Source: Isoptericola cucumis
Lineage (GTDB): Bacteria; Actinomycetota; Actinomycetes; Actinomycetales; Cellulomonadaceae
NCBI RefSeq assembly: GCF_014635665.1
Contig: NZ_BMDG01000006.1
Location: 1 to 64,000, forward strand
Direction of reading: 5' to 3'
Length of the DNA: 64,000 nucleotides
In this document: positions 61,001-64,000 of the stretch, in pieces
Position numbering within the stretch: position 1 is the stretch's first letter
Layout: every line of letters begins with the position of its first letter
The notes under the pieces: generated by a model
The model's database searches: none
The model's input: only the letters and a program-made list of their open reading frames with translations
What the model was told of the DNA's origin: nothing
Made by a program: the position numbers and the translations under genes

Positions 61001-61701
61001 ACCCCGCCGGGCGGGACCTCGTCGACCTCGCCCGCACGCTCCTCGTCGAGCGGGCGACGCGCGACGCGCACGAGGTCGAGATGCCCGCGCACGTCTCGGC
61101 GTCGGGCCTGGTGCGGCTCGCCGCCGACCGCGCGGACTTCGCGCTCCAGCTGCGCCGCCCGGTGCCGCACGAGCCGACGGTGCACGCGCGCCGCGGCACG
61201 CGGTTCCACGAGTGGGTCGAGCAGTTCTACACCTCGTCGTCGTTGGTCGACGTCGAGGACCTGCCCGGCGCGGAGGACGGCGAGATCCCGCAGGACGTGG
61301 ACCTCGAGCAGCTGCGCGAACGGTTCCTCGCGTCGCCGTGGGCGGCGCGGACCCCCGTCGCGGTGGAGGTCGACGTCGAGACGCCCGTGGCCGGCGTCAT
61401 GCTCCGCAGCAGGATCGACGCCGTGTTCCCCGACCCCGACGCGCCGTCCCGGGCGGCGGACGACGGTGGCACGCCCGTCGTGGTGGTGGACTGGAAGACC
61501 GGGCGCGAGCCCACCGACCCGGCCGCGCGAGCCGCCCGCGAGGTCCAGCTCGCGGTCTACCGGCTCGCGTGGTCGCGCTGGACGGGGACCCCCGTGGAGC
61601 GGGTCTCGGCGGCGTTCTGCTACGTCGCGAGCGGCACGACGGTGCGCCCGGCGCGCCTGCTGGGCGAGGCCGAGCTGGAGGCGTTGGTCCGCCAGGGGTG
61701 A
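58060..61701 (+). CDS. adnB: AdnB-like UvrD-family helicase/RecB-type nuclease subunit
   Basis: A 1213-residue protein, the lead-motor partner. P-loop GAGSGKT is at 109-115 with intact K114. TFTRKAAGELTTRV (Ia), VVLLDEYQDTSYAQ (II), GDPHQSIYGWRGAS (III), ITAHAAKGLEWDVVAV (V) and LAYVAFTRARRELLL (VI) are complete. The C-terminal nuclease has VVVVDWKTGRE and AREVQLAVYRLAW. No four-Cys cluster is visible, as expected for AdnB. The heterodimer would unwind and cut double-strand DNA ends for recombination. The gene ends five bases from the convergent cyanase stop, with no terminator between. Confidence 0.93.
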   Translation: MTGPAEPGPRREDGAPEDPLGQDAEWLALGAPDREGQLGFPELAGLVEAAVGDRPERGGDGVPGEPDPRAAAPALSAREIARLLGRPEPTDEQVAVIEAPLEPVLVVAGAGSGKTETMAARVVWLIANDLAAPEEVLGLTFTRKAAGELTTRVQSRLAQLARAQGRPASGLDLLARPTVATYNAYAASLVADHGLRLGIEPGSRLLGEANQWQLAAQVVESWADDLGTDRAVSTVVGAVIGLSGALGEHLLGVDDARDGMLDVAAHLESLPLGPRQKKRTKEIQGLIDSLGERARLLDLVAEYRRRKRATDSLDFGDQIAYAAELARTVPAVGATERSRFRVVLLDEYQDTSYAQVELLAGLFAGGHAVTAVGDPHQSIYGWRGASASGLARFPARFRTLGGAPAAVRYLSTSWRNDAAVLGAANVAAAPLREQARQLGTGVDVPPLDLRPGAGAGGVRAHVAATSEEEAEAVAEFVAARWRRGARPDASDRVTAAVLCRARSQFAAVEVALRRRGLPVEVVGLGGLLSTPEVVDVVALLEAVHDPSRGDSLLRLLAGPRVALGAADLHALGSWAADLARADGARPAPASTAADDDAPDGGAPTVIEGDVVDHRSIVDALDDLPEPGRAARDGRVLSSDGHRRLTALARLLRELRGLTYLSLPELVVQAERALGLDVEVATAQVLAEVLAPAGGGAAAPGVSLRGREHLDAFRDVAASFAQSADVATLGAFLAWLGVADDQERGLDMPVREPDPDAVQVITAHAAKGLEWDVVAVPGLVDGIFPSQAESSGGRADSGWLTAPASLPFHLRGDAEDLPEFAWAGASDTKDLAARRDEFRADCGAHRLAEERRLAYVAFTRARRELLLTAHWWGTGSSPRRVSPFLAELAEAGVVDAAGWVPAPDPTGTNPRDALDVSGTWPAPEPSGPAAPGEPASEGDTNLPASTAGPTPPGPREVLRESAAWVDDAVRAGGGATTGVLHDPAGRDLVDLARTLLVERATRDAHEVEMPAHVSASGLVRLAADRADFALQLRRPVPHEPTVHARRGTRFHEWVEQFYTSSSLVDVEDLPGAEDGEIPQDVDLEQLRERFLASPWAARTPVAVEVDVETPVAGVMLRSRIDAVFPDPDAPSRAADDGGTPVVVVDWKTGREPTDPAARAAREVQLAVYRLAWSRWTGTPVERVSAAFCYVASGTTVRPARLLGEAELEALVRQG

Positions 61702-61706
61702 GCCCT

Positions 61707-62156
61707 TCACCAGCGGTAGTCGAGGAACTTCCCGTCGAAGGTCACGACGACGCGGTCGCCATCGGGGTCGGGGCGGCGCGAGACGTCCACCGTGAAGTTG
61801 ATCGCGGACATGATGCCGTCGCCGAACTCCTCGTGGATCAGCTCCTTGATCGCCGGGCCGTACACGGTGAGCGCCTCGGTGAACCGGTAGATCGTCGGGT
61901 CCGTCAGGGCGGCCTCGTCGCGCGTGCGGTACGGCTGCACCTGGAGGGCCTCGGCGACGTCGTCGCCCAGCCCGAGCAGGTCGCACACGGCCGCGGCCTG
62001 CGCGGCGCGCATCGGGTGTCGGCCCAGCAGGGCCGCCGTCGTCCAGACCAGCGGGGCCCCGACCTTCTCGGCGAGCTCCTGCCACGTGCGGCCGGTGCGG
62101 ATGCGGGCGGTGACGACCTGTTCGGCGGCGGCGGCCTTCGTCATGATCGGTTCCAC
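61707..62156 (-). CDS. cynS: Cyanate hydratase (cyanase)
   Basis: A 149-residue enzyme converting cyanate and bicarbonate to ammonia and CO2. The active-site residues of E. coli CynS align as R91, E94 and S117, in YRFTEALTVYGPAIKELIHE and DGIMSAINFT. GTG 62156 is preceded by AAGGAG at proper spacing; ATG 62144 lacks one. A helical N-terminal DNA-binding-like domain is present, as in all cyanases. It follows the FNT channel gene on the same strand by 60 bases, suggesting co-expression. Confidence 0.95.
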   Translation of the reverse strand: MEPIMTKAAAAEQVVTARIRTGRTWQELAEKVGAPLVWTTAALLGRHPMRAAQAAAVCDLLGLGDDVAEALQVQPYRTRDEAALTDPTIYRFTEALTVYGPAIKELIHEEFGDGIMSAINFTVDVSRRPDPDGDRVVVTFDGKFLDYRW

Positions 62157-62216
62157 GGGTGCTCCTTCGCGGGGTACGGGGTACAGGGCGCGGCGCGGTG
62201 GCCGGGAGGTGCCGAC

Positions 62217-63092
62217 TCAGCCGACGGGGGTGGCCGTGCGGTCCGCCGCCCGTGCACCTGCGGTGTCGGGCCCGGCCGGGATCGGGCGCAGACGCTCCGG
62301 CCCGGTGCGGTGGTGGGTGAGGTACAGCGGCAGGCCGACGAAGGTCAGGCCGCCGACGAGGTTGCCCAGCACGGTCGGCAGCTCGTTCCACACCAGGTAG
62401 TCCACGACCGTGAAGTCGCCGCCGAGCAGCAGGCCGGAGGGGAACAGGAACATGTTCACCACGGAGTGCTCGAAGCCCAGGTAGAAGAACAGGAACACGG
62501 GCATCCACATGACGACGACCTTGCTGATCGTGTCCTTCGACATGAGGAACGCGACCACCCCCGTGGACACCATCCAGTTGCACAGCACGCCGCGCACGAA
62601 CAGCGTGAGCATGCCTGCGGCGCCGTGGTCGGCGTACCCGACGGTGCGGCCCTCGCCGATCGTGCCGAGCGCTTCGCCGATCTCGTCCGGGGGCGTCGAG
62701 AAGCCGTAGGTGAACGTGATCGCCATGAGCACGGCCACCGTGAACGCCCCGGCGAAGTTGCCGCAGAACACCAGCCCCCAGTTGCGCCACATCCCGCCCC
62801 ACGTGGCGCCCGGACGCCGGGCGATGACGGCGAACGGCACCAGCGTGAACACGCCGGTGAGCAGGTCGAAGCCCATCAGGTACAGCATGATGAAGCCGAT
62901 GGGGAAGAACGCCGCCCCGAGCAACGGGTTCCCGGTGTTCGTCGAGATGGTGACGGCCATCGCGGCGGCCAGGGCGAGGATCGCCCCGCCCATGAACGAG
63001 CGGATGAGCGTGTCCCGGGTGGACAGGAACAGCTTCTTCTCGCCGGTGTCGATCATCTGCGTGACGACGTCCTGCGGCTTCACGTACGACAT
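62217..63092 (-). CDS. Formate/nitrite (FNT) family anion channel
   Basis: A 291-residue protein with six hydrophobic segments in the FNT fold: SFMGGAILALAAAMAV, GAAFFPIGFIMLYLMGFDLLTG, NWGLVFCGNFAGAF, RGVLCNWMVSTGVVAF and LGFEHSVVNMFLFPSGLLLG with its central His. FNT channels pass small monovalent anions such as formate and nitrite. Placed just before cynS, it may supply cyanate, bicarbonate or nitrite, though that is inference. The start at ATG 63092 has AAGGG upstream. The C-terminal tail is hydrophilic. Confidence 0.92.
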   Translation of the reverse strand: MSYVKPQDVVTQMIDTGEKKLFLSTRDTLIRSFMGGAILALAAAMAVTISTNTGNPLLGAAFFPIGFIMLYLMGFDLLTGVFTLVPFAVIARRPGATWGGMWRNWGLVFCGNFAGAFTVAVLMAITFTYGFSTPPDEIGEALGTIGEGRTVGYADHGAAGMLTLFVRGVLCNWMVSTGVVAFLMSKDTISKVVVMWMPVFLFFYLGFEHSVVNMFLFPSGLLLGGDFTVVDYLVWNELPTVLGNLVGGLTFVGLPLYLTHHRTGPERLRPIPAGPDTAGARAADRTATPVG

Positions 63093-63292
63093 GGCAACCC
63101 TTCGGCCGGGGATGGGAGGGCGGATCGCGTGCGATGCCGATCCTCGTGCCCGAAGGTTCTGGCCGTGTTGAGGGTGCGTTGAGGTCGTGTTTCGGATCGT
63201 CCGCCCGAGGTAAGGGGCCGGTGTCCGAGGTCTCGCAGGTGCCGGGCGCCCGCCGAGAGGTGGGGACGTGGACCGACCTGGCAGCGGTGCCG

Positions 63293-64000
63293 TCAGGCGG
63301 GGGCGTCCTCGCGGGTGGCCTCGTCCAGGTCGGCGAGCATCTCCTCGGCGTCCGCCACGACCTCCGACAGGTTGCGCCGCACGCCGTGCAGCAGCCACCG
63401 TGCCAGCGCGAGCTCGCCGACGAGGAGGGCGCGGTCGACGAGCCGCAGGTCGTGCAGCTCGGTGCGGCGCAGCTGGTAGGCCTCCATGATCGAGTCCACG
63501 GCCTCCGGCGGCGCCGCGGCGAGCAGCCACGCGAGGTCGTCGGCGGGGTCGGCGACCCGGGCCTCCGACCAGCCGCTGATGGACGTGACGCGCCCACGGG
63601 TGACGAGCATCTGGTCGGGGGCGAGGTCGCCGTGGATGACGACCGGGCGGAACCGCCACAGGGCGACGTCCTCCAGCGCGGCCTCCCAGCGGCGCAGCAG
63701 CCGCGGCGGGACCTTGCCGGTCGAGGCGGCCTCGTCGAGCTCGACCAGCCGGCGCTCCCGGTACTCGGCGGCGGTGTACGACGGCAGGCCGCACGACTCG
63801 ACCACCGACGCGGGCAGCTCGTGCACGGCGGCCAGGGTGCGCCCCAGGTCGGCCGAGAGGCCCGGGCCGGGGTGCAGGGACTCGAGGTCCAGCGGCGTGC
63901 CCGTGACGTGCCGGTGCACGACGGCGCGGCCGCCCTCGGGCAGCAGCGCGTAGCCCGCGACCTGCGGCACGGTGAAGGGCAGCACCCCCGCGTCGACGTA
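63293..64000 (-). CDS. APH-family phosphotransferase, 5' end beyond window
   Basis: The frame runs off the right edge, so the N-terminal lobe is missing. The visible part is the C-terminal lobe of an aminoglycoside/macrolide phosphotransferase-like kinase. The catalytic motif is VVIHGDLAPDQML, with Gln where Asn is usual. The position of the metal-binding Asp (IDW in relatives) reads ISGWSEARVADPADDLAWLL, so that Asp is replaced. Antibiotic phosphorylation should therefore not be assumed. The C-terminus ends in an acidic helix. Confidence 0.8.
   Translation of the reverse strand, partial: YVDAGVLPFTVPQVAGYALLPEGGRAVVHRHVTGTPLDLESLHPGPGLSADLGRTLAAVHELPASVVESCGLPSYTAAEYRERRLVELDEAASTGKVPPRLLRRWEAALEDVALWRFRPVVIHGDLAPDQMLVTRGRVTSISGWSEARVADPADDLAWLLAAAPPEAVDSIMEAYQLRRTELHDLRLVDRALLVGELALARWLLHGVRRNLSEVVADAEEMLADLDEATREDAPA

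Noticed and set aside
58282-63597. Minus-strand open frame of about 1770 codons
   Set aside because: It covers the adnB-like gene antisense and runs out of frame through cynS and the FNT gene. The product is low complexity. An artefact of high GC.

Overview
The window is a very GC-rich actinobacterial chromosome segment. Codons end in G or C, GTG starts are common, and stop/start junctions are mostly ATGA, GTGA or TGATG overlaps. A complete L-arabinose pathway with arabinofuranosidase, an AdnA/AdnB helicase-nuclease pair next to a DUF3107 gene, and DUF2637 and DUF6529 proteins point to a plant-polymer-degrading member of Micrococcales (Cellulomonas, Cellulosimicrobium or Isoptericola type). 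That placement is inferred from gene content. No rRNA, tRNA or CRISPR array was seen.

Layout. (1) 1-1265: a visibly AT-richer accessory island holding a glycine-zipper membrane protein that enters from outside the window, a small two-helix membrane protein, and a decayed IS5-family transposase. (2) 1318-14741: a GNAT gene, then arabinose catabolism (LacI regulator, araB, araD, araA), a second LacI gene, and a YtfQRT-YjfF-type furanose ABC importer that carries an additional, second double-NBD ATPase. (3) 14844-17427: a membrane-anchored HTH protein (DUF2637) and, convergent to it, a three-gene membrane operon. (4) 17599-23845: an intracellular GH51 arabinofuranosidase divergent from an AraNPQ-like oligosaccharide importer, followed by a third LacI gene. 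Together these take arabino-oligosaccharides and arabinose to D-xylulose 5-phosphate. (5) 23868-26174: a ZTP riboswitch controlling glyA-folD. (6) 26314-34306: PPK2 kinase, a UDP-GlcNAc 2-epimerase plus processive GT2 pair, a VOC protein, exonuclease III, a Tat-type alkaline phosphatase and galactokinase. (7) 34389-39621: choline uptake and oxidation to glycine betaine. (8) 39797-51347: housekeeping and small accessory genes (Mrp, DUF1003, a soluble MgtE-N/CBS protein, stress protein, AbiEi-like protein, aminopeptidase P, hydrolase, PHP phosphatase, MarC, GntR-MFS, DUF1905). (9) 51450-61701: DEAD-box helicase, ferritin-like protein, DUF3107 and the AdnA/AdnB-like DNA-end resection machine. (10) 61707-64000: cyanase, an FNT-type anion channel and a truncated phosphotransferase.

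Regulatory and repeat features include LacI-type palindromes before araB, before the ytfQ-like gene and in the abfA divergent region; a ZTP riboswitch; an 11-bp tandem array after araA; a 12-bp-stem hairpin plus 13-bp repeats between binding protein and ATPase; and several long intergenic palindromes. Two nearly identical 64-bp palindromes bracket the AbiEi-like gene. The most unusual items are the putative toxin/immunity pair at the left edge, the palindrome-bracketed AbiEi-like gene, the three-gene membrane operon with an 11-residue coiled-coil repeat, the additional ABC ATPase, and the membrane-tethered HTH protein.
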